This document shows positions 44,452 to 52,887 of a stretch of DNA of 64,000 bases, one piece after another. The first letter of the stretch is position 1; every line of letters starts with the position of its first letter. Origin of the DNA: Sediminibacterium ginsengisoli (lineage in GTDB: Bacteria > Bacteroidota > Bacteroidia > Chitinophagales > Chitinophagaceae); the NCBI GenBank assembly GCA_945865545.1, contig CAMBEQ010000001.1, positions 1 to 64,000 of the forward strand, written 5' to 3'. The position numbers were made by a program, and so were the translations under genes. A model generated the notes under the pieces. It searched no databases. It had not been told where the DNA came from and was given only the letters and a program-made list of their open reading frames with translations.

Positions 44452-44940
44452 ATGATGTCAGATTATACACAAATAGCAAATTCAGATAAATCAATACCAC
44501 ATAACAATTCGGTAAAAAAAGAAACTGCGATTAGCTTAATTAAATATAGTATAGTGGGTATTGTATTTGGAATCGTTTTTGTAAAAGCAGAAATTATTTC
44601 TTGGTTTAGAATTCAAGAAATGTTTAAACTACAAAGCTTTCACATGTTTGGTATTATTGGTACTGCGGTAGTAGTTGGTGCCCTTTCTGTTGCGGTCATC
44701 AAAAAATTTAAAATTAAAACTTTACAAAAAGAAACTATCGTTATTGTCAATAAACCTTTTACTAAAGGCCATATTTATGGTGGATTACTTTTCGGTTTAG
44801 GCTGGGCTATGACAGGTGCCTGCCCAGGACCTTTGTTCGCTCAAATTGGAGCAGGTATTGGTTCTATAAGTATTGTGATAGCTAGTGCACTATTAGGTAC
44901 CTGGACCTATGGTTATTTTAAAAAAAAGCTGCCACACTAA
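44452..44940 (+). CDS. YeeE/YedE-family transporter, C-terminal half protein
   Basis: A 162-residue membrane protein and second half of the two-piece transporter. After a charged N-terminal leader of about 25 residues come four hydrophobic segments. The second signature MTGACPGPLFAQIGAG carries the other conserved cysteine. It would pair with the preceding protein to carry thiosulfate or another sulfur species. Its stop lies 2 bp from that of the converging rhamnose mutarotase gene. Confidence 0.9.
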   Translation: MMSDYTQIANSDKSIPHNNSVKKETAISLIKYSIVGIVFGIVFVKAEIISWFRIQEMFKLQSFHMFGIIGTAVVVGALSVAVIKKFKIKTLQKETIVIVNKPFTKGHIYGGLLFGLGWAMTGACPGPLFAQIGAGIGSISIVIASALLGTWTYGYFKKKLPH

Positions 44941-44942
44941 TT

Positions 44943-45272
44943 TTAAAGTGAAAATATTTGTTGCATGAGTACCCACTTCTCTCCTGGTTTTGCAGTAGGC
45001 AATGCCTGCTGATAATCCCATAACATTTGCTCCCATTGCACTACTATCTCGTTATTGGCATCTAGGGCTGCTTTTTTCTCAAAACTAAAATCAGTACCTA
45101 CTTCCATGATCATAAATAAACGATTGGCTACTCTATAAATATCCATGACTTTAATATCTGCCTCTTTAATAGATTTTATAATTTCTGGCCATACCGACTG
45201 ATGATACTGCTCATAAGCTGCAATTATTTGCGGATCGTCTTTTAAGTCTACAGCAAAACAATATCTGGTCAT
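44943..45272 (-). CDS. rhaM: L-rhamnose mutarotase family protein
   Basis: A 109-residue dimeric alpha/beta-barrel protein of the RhaM (DUF718) family that interconverts sugar anomers. Conserved marks: YEQYHQSVWPEIIKSI near 20-35, MDIYRVANRLFMIMEVG near 43-59, and the late tryptophans (VQWEQMLWDYQQ). Other rhamnose-use genes are missing nearby, so the sugar may be another 6-deoxyhexose. Third gene of an operon after a BNR-repeat protein and a Gfo/Idh oxidoreductase, 18 bp behind the latter. Confidence 0.9.
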   Translation of the reverse strand: MTRYCFAVDLKDDPQIIAAYEQYHQSVWPEIIKSIKEADIKVMDIYRVANRLFMIMEVGTDFSFEKKAALDANNEIVVQWEQMLWDYQQALPTAKPGEKWVLMQQIFSL

Positions 45273-45290
45273 AGATTTTAATTTTAATAC

Positions 45291-46268
45291 TTACTTGTTT
45301 TTCGCATATACAAAATTTTCCATTACACGCATAGATTGTAAAGCATCCTCGGCACTACAAGGATTAGTTCCTGTTCCCAAAAAATAGGGTACAATTTGAG
45401 CAATTAAATTTTGTTGATTGTGCATAGGAGGATCAAAATGAATTATTTTACTTACTCCGCCCTGCTCCAAAGTAATGTCATGACCAAATACAGGAAATGA
45501 AATTTTTCCTTCGGACCCTATAATTTCAAATACATCTTTATCTTGCCCTTCGGCTGCACAAAAACACCAGTCCCCTTTAAATTGAATATCTTTTTCTAAA
45601 AGCATGGTACCGGTAACGGTATCTTCTGCTTCATACAAACCCGCTTGATTGCTTGATACCCCTTCATAAGCGATGGCTTTACCAAAAAAATAAAATAATA
45701 AGTCTAATTGATGTGGTGCTAAATCATAAAAATAGCCAGCCCCAGCCACTTTTGGGTCTATTCTCCAGTTGTCATTTGGATTTAAATTAGCTCCTGCTGG
45801 TTTTAACATTTCAATTCGAACCTCATTAATTTTTCCAATGGTATTGGAGGCAAGCATTTTTTTTACTTCTATAAATAAAGGCAATGCGCGACGATAATGC
45901 GCTATCACCATTTTAACACCACTTTTTTTTGAAAACGCTTGCATTCGCAAACAAGCAGCAACATCCAAAGCCATGGGCTTTTCAACATATACTGGTTTCC
46001 CCGCTTGCATAGCGGCTAGGGCATATTCTTCATGGTATTTGGGTGGTGTAGCAATATAAACCGCATCCACTTCTGGGTGATGAATTAATTCATTGGCATC
46101 CGTAAAATAATAAGGTACTTGATGTCTGTGAGCGTAGTCTTTTACTTTTTGAGCATCTCTACGCATCACCGCCATTAATTTTGAATTAAGCACTTTATTA
46201 AATGCAGGGCCACTTTTTAGTTCAGTAACACTGCCGCATCCTATCATTCCCCATCGAATTGTATTCAT
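45291..46268 (-). CDS. Gfo/Idh/MocA-family oxidoreductase
   Basis: A 325-residue NAD(P)-dependent dehydrogenase. Rossmann N-terminus IRWGMIGCGSV, the DAVYIATPPKYH segment, VEKPMA with the catalytic lysine near 96, and the C-terminal alpha/beta domain with the GYFYDLAPHQLDLL motif. No leader, so cytoplasmic. Such enzymes oxidise or reduce sugars, inositols or their derivatives, and the next gene, a sugar mutarotase, supports a sugar role. Starts 16 bp after the end of the BNR gene. Confidence 0.92.
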   Translation of the reverse strand: MNTIRWGMIGCGSVTELKSGPAFNKVLNSKLMAVMRRDAQKVKDYAHRHQVPYYFTDANELIHHPEVDAVYIATPPKYHEEYALAAMQAGKPVYVEKPMALDVAACLRMQAFSKKSGVKMVIAHYRRALPLFIEVKKMLASNTIGKINEVRIEMLKPAGANLNPNDNWRIDPKVAGAGYFYDLAPHQLDLLFYFFGKAIAYEGVSSNQAGLYEAEDTVTGTMLLEKDIQFKGDWCFCAAEGQDKDVFEIIGSEGKISFPVFGHDITLEQGGVSKIIHFDPPMHNQQNLIAQIVPYFLGTGTNPCSAEDALQSMRVMENFVYAKNK

Positions 46269-46284
46269 TACCTATTTCATAAAA

Positions 46285-49200
46285 TTAATTTTCAACTCCT
46301 ACAAAATTCCAATTGGCTTTTCTACAAGCTTCATTGAAATTTTTTATTTCATTGGCTAACAAATCTTCTTTTTGTTTTTTCAATTTTACCCACTCTGCAT
46401 GGAGCTCATCATAACGTTTTAATTGCCCCTCTGTTACATAAGGAATACTTGCACTGCCCTCTATTTCTCCTTTTAAGAATATGAAATTTGCACTTAATTT
46501 ATTGATAAAATTAATTACATCATCATTGGTTTGAGATTTAGATTGTATTAAGTCATTTTCCCAAGCTTTGATAACTTTATTAATTTCCTTCGCTTTTGCT
46601 GTCAAGGAATCTAACGCTTTATTTCCTTCTGCCCTTTTTGTAAATTGATTCAACTGATCTTGTACTTTTCTCATTTGAACCACCGATACGTGAATGGCTG
46701 TGACGTCTTCTGATGTTAATTTTGATAAATTATCCTGCGCTTGAAATTCAGCTGCAGTCGAATTAAATCTAGGGTCGGCCAATACTTTAAATTTAACGGT
46801 TTGTTCTTCTTCGTTTATTTTTAATCGAATAGTGTATTCTCCAGGAATTACTTTTCGACCCGCATCACTTCCTTCTATATAAACATTATTAATGGAGGGT
46901 AAATTAGCATAACGTAAGTCCCAAACAAATCTATTTAAACCATTTCTCATTTCAACTTTAGGATCTCCCTCATTACTATTATTACTTGTTGTTAAACTAG
47001 GTTTTTCGTTATAAAAACTACGAATAATATTATTAGCAGCATCTACCACTTCAATGCTTAATTTTTTAACGGAGTCTTTGTTTTGAATGTGATAATAAAC
47101 AACTGCGCCGCTGGCAGGATTCACCATAGTGGTGTTTATCTTAATTGGGTTTTCGTCTTCACTAAACTGCCTGTCTAAAGGACTTGACATATTTAATCTA
47201 TATACATTGGTTACTGGCAATAAACTAAATGATACATTTAAATTGGAAGCCGCTTTTCTTATAGGCGTTAAATCATCCAATACCCAAAAGGCTCTACCTT
47301 GTGTAGATGCCAATAATTTATTTTGATGTACTTTTAAATCAGTGATGGCAACAATGGGTAAATTTAATTGTAATGGCTTCCAATTAATACCACCATTGTA
47401 AGAAATATAAAATCCTGTTTCAGTTCCTGCATACAATAAATCTTTGATAGCATTGTCTTCACGCACTACTCTTACAAAAGCGCCATATGGAATTCCATCA
47501 ACCAATTTCGTCCAAGTTTTTCCATAATCGGTTGTCTTATACATTAATGGTGTGAAGTCATTAAACTTATATTTTGTTACTGCGATATACGCTGTGGCTT
47601 TATCAAATGGAGAAACTTCTATAGCATTTACCAATGCCCCTTTTACGCCATCGGGTGTAATATTAGTCCATGTAGCACCTCCATCTTTAGTGATATGAAC
47701 CAATCCATCATCACTTCCTGTATAAATAACTCCTTTCTCATGGAAAGACTCCATCACATAAGCGATGGTACAATAGTTTTCTCCACCAGCGCCTTCATTG
47801 GTATAGGGGGTGCCACTTATGCCCATTTTAGATGTATCATGTGTAGTTAAATCTGGAGAGATTGCTTTCCAAGATTTTCCTAAGTCGGTTGTTTTAAATA
47901 AAATATTTCCTGCATGGTAAAAAGCATCTTCGTGCATAGATCTTATAATAGGAGCATTCCAATTGAAGCGGTACTTCATGTCCTTTGGTTGTAAGGCTTG
48001 ATATTGTATGGGCGCCACCATCACACTTACTTCTTCATTTGTTTTGGTATCTAAAACACCAATAGTGCCTTGATAAGAACCCCCTAATGCATACCTTGGA
48101 TTGTTTGGATCAAATGCGATAAATGCAGATTCACCTCCCGCGCTTGAACTCCAGTCTCGATCTGTAATACCACCCCATGAGCTGGTTTGGCTTGCAATTT
48201 TTACACTAGAATTATCTTGTTGTCCTCCATAAATATTGAACGGAAATAAATTATCGGCATTGACTCTATAAAATTGAGCAGTAGGTTGATTGTTTTGACT
48301 ACTCCAAGTTTTTCCACCATTAAAAGAAATGGCAGCACCACCATCATTAGAAATAATCATGTTTTTATTATTCGTTGGATTGATCCACAATTGATGATAG
48401 TCTCCATGTGGTGCTCTAAAACTTTGCCAGGTCTTTCCACCATCTGTACTTTTAACAGCTGGAGAATTTAAAACATACACTGTATTTTCATCCACCGGAT
48501 CTGCAATGGCTTCAATATAATACCAGGCACGTTGAACCAATCTATGATCCTTACTAATTCTATTCCATGATTTTCCTGCATCCTCTGAAACAAATAAACC
48601 ACCTTGTTCTTTTTCTGTATCACTCTCTGCAACTAAATAAATTTTATTTGAATTGGCTTGCGAAACAGATACACTCATTTTACCTAATTCCTTAGGTAAT
48701 CCATTTTGAATTTTTTCCCAGGTATCACCACCATCTGTACTTTTGTACAAGCCACTTCCCTTACCTCCACTTTTTACCTCCCAAGGTAAACGACGATAGT
48801 CCCACATCGCTGCATATAAAATTCTAGGATTATTCATATCCATACTCAAATCCACACATCCCGAATTATCATCCACAAATAAAGTTTTAGTCCAAGTTTT
48901 TCCGCCGTCCACCGATTTATAAACTCCTCTTTCTGGACTTGCGCCATGAATTGCACCCTGCGCAGCAACATACACTATATCTGGATTGGTGGGATGAATA
49001 CGAATATTGGCTGTTTGTCTGGTTAATTCCAAGCCTAAATGTTTCCAAGTTTTTCCCGCATCTGTACTTTTATAAATGCCATCACCATAACTGGAAGTAA
49101 CTCCTCTTGGAGCATGCTCTCCCATGCCCACATATACTACATTTGGATCTGAAGCTGAAACTGCAACAGCGCCTACTGACCCTGTTTTAAAATAACCATC

Positions 49201-49482
49201 AGAAATATTATTCCAGGTTTGACCAGCATCTTCAGTTTTCCAAATTCCACCACCTGTAGCACCCATATAATAGGTAAAGCTATTTCCAGCAACACCAACG
49301 GAAGTAACGGAACGACCTCCTCTTGTAGGCCCAACGTTTCTCCATAACAATGGTTTATAATATTCGGTTTCATTAACCGTGTTTACTGTGGTTACTGGTT
49401 TCGGAGTTTCTTTTTTCTTTTGTGCAAAAACAATGGTAGGCAATAAAAAGAAAAATAAACTGCGTAAAATGATCTGTTTCAT
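46285..49482 (-). CDS. Secreted BNR/Asp-box propeller protein (VPS10/sortilin-like), paralog 1
   Basis: A 1065-residue exported protein with signal peptide (about 1-20, ending VFAQ). At least ten Asp-box repeats of the S-x-D-x-G-x-T-W form are seen (for example [32 protein letters not shown]), building tandem seven-bladed propellers of the sortilin/xyloglucanase type. It starts with [12 protein letters not shown]. After about residue 720 there is an Ig-like part ([10 protein letters not shown]) and a charged helical tail. Asp-boxes are structural, so enzymatic activity is not implied; binding or processing of glycans or proteins is possible. First gene of the operon with Gfo/Idh and RhaM. Confidence 0.92.
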   Translation of the reverse strand: MKQIILRSLFFFLLPTIVFAQKKKETPKPVTTVNTVNETEYYKPLLWRNVGPTRGGRSVTSVGVAGNSFTYYMGATGGGIWKTEDAGQTWNNISDGYFKTGSVGAVAVSASDPNVVYVGMGEHAPRGVTSSYGDGIYKSTDAGKTWKHLGLELTRQTANIRIHPTNPDIVYVAAQGAIHGASPERGVYKSVDGGKTWTKTLFVDDNSGCVDLSMDMNNPRILYAAMWDYRRLPWEVKSGGKGSGLYKSTDGGDTWEKIQNGLPKELGKMSVSVSQANSNKIYLVAESDTEKEQGGLFVSEDAGKSWNRISKDHRLVQRAWYYIEAIADPVDENTVYVLNSPAVKSTDGGKTWQSFRAPHGDYHQLWINPTNNKNMIISNDGGAAISFNGGKTWSSQNNQPTAQFYRVNADNLFPFNIYGGQQDNSSVKIASQTSSWGGITDRDWSSSAGGESAFIAFDPNNPRYALGGSYQGTIGVLDTKTNEEVSVMVAPIQYQALQPKDMKYRFNWNAPIIRSMHEDAFYHAGNILFKTTDLGKSWKAISPDLTTHDTSKMGISGTPYTNEGAGGENYCTIAYVMESFHEKGVIYTGSDDGLVHITKDGGATWTNITPDGVKGALVNAIEVSPFDKATAYIAVTKYKFNDFTPLMYKTTDYGKTWTKLVDGIPYGAFVRVVREDNAIKDLLYAGTETGFYISYNGGINWKPLQLNLPIVAITDLKVHQNKLLASTQGRAFWVLDDLTPIRKAASNLNVSFSLLPVTNVYRLNMSSPLDRQFSEDENPIKINTTMVNPASGAVVYYHIQNKDSVKKLSIEVVDAANNIIRSFYNEKPSLTTSNNSNEGDPKVEMRNGLNRFVWDLRYANLPSINNVYIEGSDAGRKVIPGEYTIRLKINEEEQTVKFKVLADPRFNSTAAEFQAQDNLSKLTSEDVTAIHVSVVQMRKVQDQLNQFTKRAEGNKALDSLTAKAKEINKVIKAWENDLIQSKSQTNDDVINFINKLSANFIFLKGEIEGSASIPYVTEGQLKRYDELHAEWVKLKKQKEDLLANEIKNFNEACRKANWNFVGVEN

Positions 49483-49674
49483 AATAGCTATTTTTAAAGT
49501 TGATATAGTGAATAGAAGGATCTAATTTAATACAAATAGGCGAACCCGTCAAAGACTATATTATCCTATTCAATAATAAGGTTGAAATTTAGCTCGGCTT
49601 TTTGAGTACAGTTGAGCTTTGCGCCTTGTTGTTAAGGATTGCTTTTATATATCGATTTCAATATAAGAGAAATA
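49483..49674. other. Gap upstream of BNR paralog 1, nothing recognised
   Basis: No reading frame, hairpin or promoter box of note is seen between the BNR start and the tRNA terminator. Confidence 0.5.
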
Positions 49675-49708
49675 ATAAATAAAAAAGGGCAGTGTAGAAA
49701 CACCGCCC
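49675..49708 (-). terminator. Rho-independent terminator of the tRNA gene
   Basis: GGGC and GTGT (49687-49695) pair with ACAC and GCCC (49700-49708) with one mismatch and an AGAA loop. On the minus strand the stem is followed by TTTTTTATTTATT. It lies 26 bases beyond the tRNA 3' end. Confidence 0.75.
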
Positions 49709-49733
49709 CGTATAACGATTGCCTGCATAGGAG

Positions 49734-49804
49734 CTGTCATAGATGGATTTGAACCATCGTTAAGGGTTTTGCTGACCCTTGCCTCGCCACTCGGCCACAT
49801 GACA
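49734..49804 (-). tRNA. tRNA-Cys (GCA), atypical
   Basis: Folds as a full cloverleaf on the minus strand: acceptor TGTCATG/TATGACA (49804-49798 with 49741-49735, one G-U), D arm GCC/GGC with the GAGTGGCGA loop, anticodon arm AGGGT/ACCCT with loop CAGCAAA (49774-49768), short variable loop TAAC, and T arm GATGG/CCATC with TTCAAAT. The anticodon position reads GCA, for cysteine. Three features are abnormal: base 33 is A instead of the nearly universal U, the discriminator is G where tRNA-Cys normally has U, and no CCA is encoded. It has a promoter-like box and a terminator, so it is probably transcribed. Confidence 0.65.
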
Positions 49805-49846
49805 ATATTTTTATACTAAAGAATAAAGTTTGCTTATAGGGAAAGG

Positions 49847-49898
49847 CAAATATAGGGTATTTTTATATAAGTCTACTATTTTTATAGACTTATATTTG
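49847..49898. promoter_or_regulatory. Divergent promoter boxes around the operator-like element, copy B
   Basis: A perfect 11-bp inverted repeat (49865-49875 with 49885-49895) contains the second copy of the 24-bp element (49872-49895). It is flanked by TATATTTG boxes facing outward: minus strand 49854-49847 towards the tRNA, and plus strand 49891-49898 towards the Gfo/Idh gene. Neither has a clear -33 partner. Confidence 0.45.
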
Positions 49899-50124
49899 CA
49901 GGACTACCTTGGTTATTATCCTAAAAAGCACCTATTTGGCCGGAAGGGTCTTGGTTGCAAAAATGACCAAAATTTTAGAATGGGGATAGGCTCAATGATA
50001 GTGCTAACTCTATGCCTGATAGGGCTTTGAGGCTAAATTTCGTTGGTGTAATATTTTTTAAAACTACTGAAAAAAATATTATATTTAGTATAGCTTGTTA
50101 TTTTAAAAACTAAACTATACTATT
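49899..50124 (+). other. Long leader upstream of the Tat-type Gfo/Idh gene, with an inverted repeat at the start codon
   Basis: About 225 bp without a convincing gene. If transcribed from the box at 49891 it would form a long 5' leader with several possible stems (TTGGT/ACCAA near 49950; CTCAA with TTGAG near 49992 and 50027). I recognise no known riboswitch. TAGTATAG (50086-50093) and CTATACTA (50115-50122) form a perfect 8-bp inverted repeat ending 2 bp before the ATG, which could hide the ribosome site or be an operator. Confidence 0.4.
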
Positions 50125-51435
50125 ATGAACAGCAGACGTATTTTTTTAAGAAATGCAGCTTTAACTTCAGGTGCTTTAGTGACTTCCAACTTATTTGCTA
50201 GTAGTAAAATTTTCAACACCGATACTTTAAGAGTGGCCACCATTGGTGTTAGTGGAATGGGATGGGCTAATACTTTAAGTGCCCTGACTGTTAAAAATAT
50301 TGAAGTAGTGGCCTTATGTGATATTGATGAAAATGTTTTAAACAAACGAAAAGCTGAATTATTGATTAAGCAGCCTGGTATTACAAAAATTGATACCTAT
50401 AGCGACTATCGAAAAATTTTAGATCGAAAAGATATTGATATTGTTATTGTTGGTACCCCCGATCATTGGCATGCTTTGCAAATGATTGATGCTTGTGCTG
50501 CAGGAAAACATGTTTATGTAGAAAAGCCTGCTGGAAATTCTATTGGAGAATGTAATACGATGATTGCTGCTAAAAACAGATACAATAGAATCGTACAAGT
50601 AGGTCAATGGCAAAGAAGTCAAAAACATTTTAGAGATGCATTAGATTTTGTACATTCTGGACAATTGGGAAATATTCGTACAACTAAAGTTTGGTGTTAC
50701 CAAGGCTGGATGCGTCCTCAGCCAGTGGTGGCTAATAGCGCCCCGCCAGCAGGAGTTGATTATACTACTTGGTTAGGACCGGCACCCACTCGCGAATTTA
50801 ATGCCAGTCGTTTTCATTTTCATTTTAGATGGTTTTGGGATTATGCAGGAGGATTGATGACAGATTGGGGCGTGCATTTATTAGATTATGCCATTCAGGG
50901 TATGAAAGCAGGTAATCCAAAAAGTGTAAGTGCGTTAGGAGGTAAATTTGCCTATCCAGAATTAGCAGAAGAAACGCCTGATACTTTAACTACTTTATAT
51001 GAATTTGATAAGTTCAATTTAGTATGGGATTCTGCAATGGGTATTGATAATGGATCTTATGGTCGTGATCATGGTATTGCTTTCATTGGTAACAATGGAA
51101 CCCTTATTCTAGATAGAGGTGGATGGGAAGTAATAGAAGAAAGACAAGCTAAAAATAAAATAGCAATTCCGCTTCATAAAAAAGAAGACAATGGTTTGAA
51201 TTTACATTGGTTAAACTTTACAGATGCTATAAGAAATAATACACCAAACAGTTTACATTGTTCAATTGAAGAAGGTGCACATATTGCTACCATTGCACAA
51301 ATGGGAAATATTGCTTATCGTTCTGGACAAAAAGTAAACTGGGATGCCAATAAAAATAGGTTTACTGATGATGCCATCAATAAAGAATATTTTACAAAAG
51401 CCTATCATAACGGATATAGCTTACCTAAAATTTAG
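50125..51435 (+). CDS. Exported Gfo/Idh/MocA-family oxidoreductase
   Basis: A 436-residue oxidoreductase with a twin-arginine-like leader (NSRRIFLRNAALTSGALVTS), so probably exported folded with its bound cofactor. Rossmann segment LRVATIGVSGMGWANTLSAL, DIVIVGTPDHWHALQMIDA, HVYVEKPAGNSIGE with the catalytic lysine, and the C-terminal FRWFWDYAGGLMTDWGVHLLDYA typical of the Bacteroidota secreted subfamily, some of which act as glycoside-cleaving or sugar-modifying enzymes using tightly bound NAD. Followed 62 bp later by an aminotransferase gene with a similar leader, possibly one operon. Confidence 0.92.
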   Translation: MNSRRIFLRNAALTSGALVTSNLFASSKIFNTDTLRVATIGVSGMGWANTLSALTVKNIEVVALCDIDENVLNKRKAELLIKQPGITKIDTYSDYRKILDRKDIDIVIVGTPDHWHALQMIDACAAGKHVYVEKPAGNSIGECNTMIAAKNRYNRIVQVGQWQRSQKHFRDALDFVHSGQLGNIRTTKVWCYQGWMRPQPVVANSAPPAGVDYTTWLGPAPTREFNASRFHFHFRWFWDYAGGLMTDWGVHLLDYAIQGMKAGNPKSVSALGGKFAYPELAEETPDTLTTLYEFDKFNLVWDSAMGIDNGSYGRDHGIAFIGNNGTLILDRGGWEVIEERQAKNKIAIPLHKKEDNGLNLHWLNFTDAIRNNTPNSLHCSIEEGAHIATIAQMGNIAYRSGQKVNWDANKNRFTDDAINKEYFTKAYHNGYSLPKI

Positions 51436-51497
51436 AAACGATAACTTAAATACTATTTTTTAGAATTAGTTTTTAAACCAACTTAGAAATACAACTT

Positions 51498-52790
51498 ATG
51501 GCAAACAGACGCAATTTCATACAACACATTGGCCTAATGGCTGGTGCTTTTTCAGCAAATAGCTTATTCAATCAAGCACATGCTGCCGAATTTCAACAGC
51601 TTAACCAACAAAAAAAATTAGTCTCTGCCAAGGATTTAGCGATGGATGAAGATTATTGGAGTGTCATTCAACAAGGGTATACCGTAAATCCAGCTTTTGT
51701 AAATTTAAACAACGGCGGCGTTAGTCCAAGTCCAAGAGTGGTACAAGAAGCGGTGGACAGATTTAATAAGATGACCAACGAAGGTCCTTCCTATTTTATG
51801 TGGCGCATATTAGATCAAGGAAGAGAACCATTAAGGTATAAGTTAGCACAATTAGCAGGATGTGATCCTGAAGAAATTGCCATTAATAGAAATTCAACAG
51901 AGGCATTGAACACCGTCATTTTTGGATTAAACTTAAAAGCGGGCGATGAAGTGATTGGAACCAAACAAGATTATCCCAATATGATTAACGCTTGGAAACA
52001 AAGAGTGGCAAGAGAGGGATTGGTGTTTACACAACTTGATTTTCAATACCCCATTGAAAATGACGAAGAAATAGTAAGCGCTTTTGAAAAAGCCATCACG
52101 CCCAAAACAAAAATATTTCACATTACCCATATGGTGAATTGGGTGGGACAAATTATGCCTGTAAAAAAATTATGTACACTTGCTAAAAAACATGGTATCG
52201 AAACCATTGTAGATGGGGCACATAGTTTTGGGTTAATGGATTTTAAAATACCTGATTTGGGTTGTGATTATTTTGGAACCTCCTTACATAAATTTTTATC
52301 GGCCCCTATTGGAAGTGGAATGCTATGGATTAAAAAAGAAAATATTGAAAAAATTTGGCCTTTAGTTTGTAATGACAACCCCAAAGGAACCGATATTAGA
52401 AAGTTTGAAACCCTTGGTACCAGAAGCTTTCCTATTGAACAAGGTATTGGAGAAGCCATCAATTTTCATACGGCCATTGGGAGTAAGCGAAAAGAAGAGC
52501 GTATCCGTTATTTAAAAAATTATTGGGCTACTCGTGTTAAAGATATTCCTAAAGTAAAAATTAATACCTCTCTTAAAGACGCTTACTCCTGTGCTATATG
52601 TGGTGTAAGTATTGATGGAATGACCCCTGGAGAATTAGACAACGCATTATTTAATGATTATAAAATACATACGGTAGGAATTGTTTGGGGGAATATTAGT
52701 TGTGTTAGAATAACTCCTCATGTATATACAAGAATACAAGATTTAGATAAATTGGTATACGCTATAGAGAAATTAGCTAAAAAAGTATAG
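51498..52790 (+). CDS. Exported class V aminotransferase (isopenicillin N epimerase-like)
   Basis: A 430-residue PLP enzyme with a twin-arginine-like leader (ANRRNFIQHIGLMAGAFS, ending AHAA). PLP-site residues: NRNSTEALNT phosphate-binding segment, D239 and H242 in IVDGAHSFG, and Schiff-base Lys265 in GTSLHKFLSAP. Sequence form is that of isopenicillin-N-epimerase/cysteine-desulfurase-like proteins; in practice they may be epimerases, desulfurases or lyases. Export of a PLP enzyme is notable and agrees with Tat transport. A strong terminator follows. Confidence 0.9.
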   Translation: MANRRNFIQHIGLMAGAFSANSLFNQAHAAEFQQLNQQKKLVSAKDLAMDEDYWSVIQQGYTVNPAFVNLNNGGVSPSPRVVQEAVDRFNKMTNEGPSYFMWRILDQGREPLRYKLAQLAGCDPEEIAINRNSTEALNTVIFGLNLKAGDEVIGTKQDYPNMINAWKQRVAREGLVFTQLDFQYPIENDEEIVSAFEKAITPKTKIFHITHMVNWVGQIMPVKKLCTLAKKHGIETIVDGAHSFGLMDFKIPDLGCDYFGTSLHKFLSAPIGSGMLWIKKENIEKIWPLVCNDNPKGTDIRKFETLGTRSFPIEQGIGEAINFHTAIGSKRKEERIRYLKNYWATRVKDIPKVKINTSLKDAYSCAICGVSIDGMTPGELDNALFNDYKIHTVGIVWGNISCVRITPHVYTRIQDLDKLVYAIEKLAKKV

Positions 52791-52818
52791 TGCTTTAAAA
52801 TAAACTATTTTACTTATT

Positions 52819-52855
52819 AAAAAGGTCCCCCCGATTGCTCGGGGGGACCTTTTTA
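52819..52855. terminator. Bidirectional rho-independent terminator
   Basis: A 15-bp perfect stem (52819-52833 with 52840-52854) containing six G-C pairs in a row, with A and T tracts on either side. It separates the aminotransferase gene from the converging M20 amidohydrolase gene. Confidence 0.95.
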
Positions 52856-52887
52856 TTTTAACTCCCATGAGTTGCTAAAATATGTTT

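Noticed and set aside
49830-50030. A 66-codon plus-strand frame in the tRNA-Gfo/Idh gap
   Set aside because: It crosses the palindromic element and promoter boxes, has no recognisable features and weak coding character.
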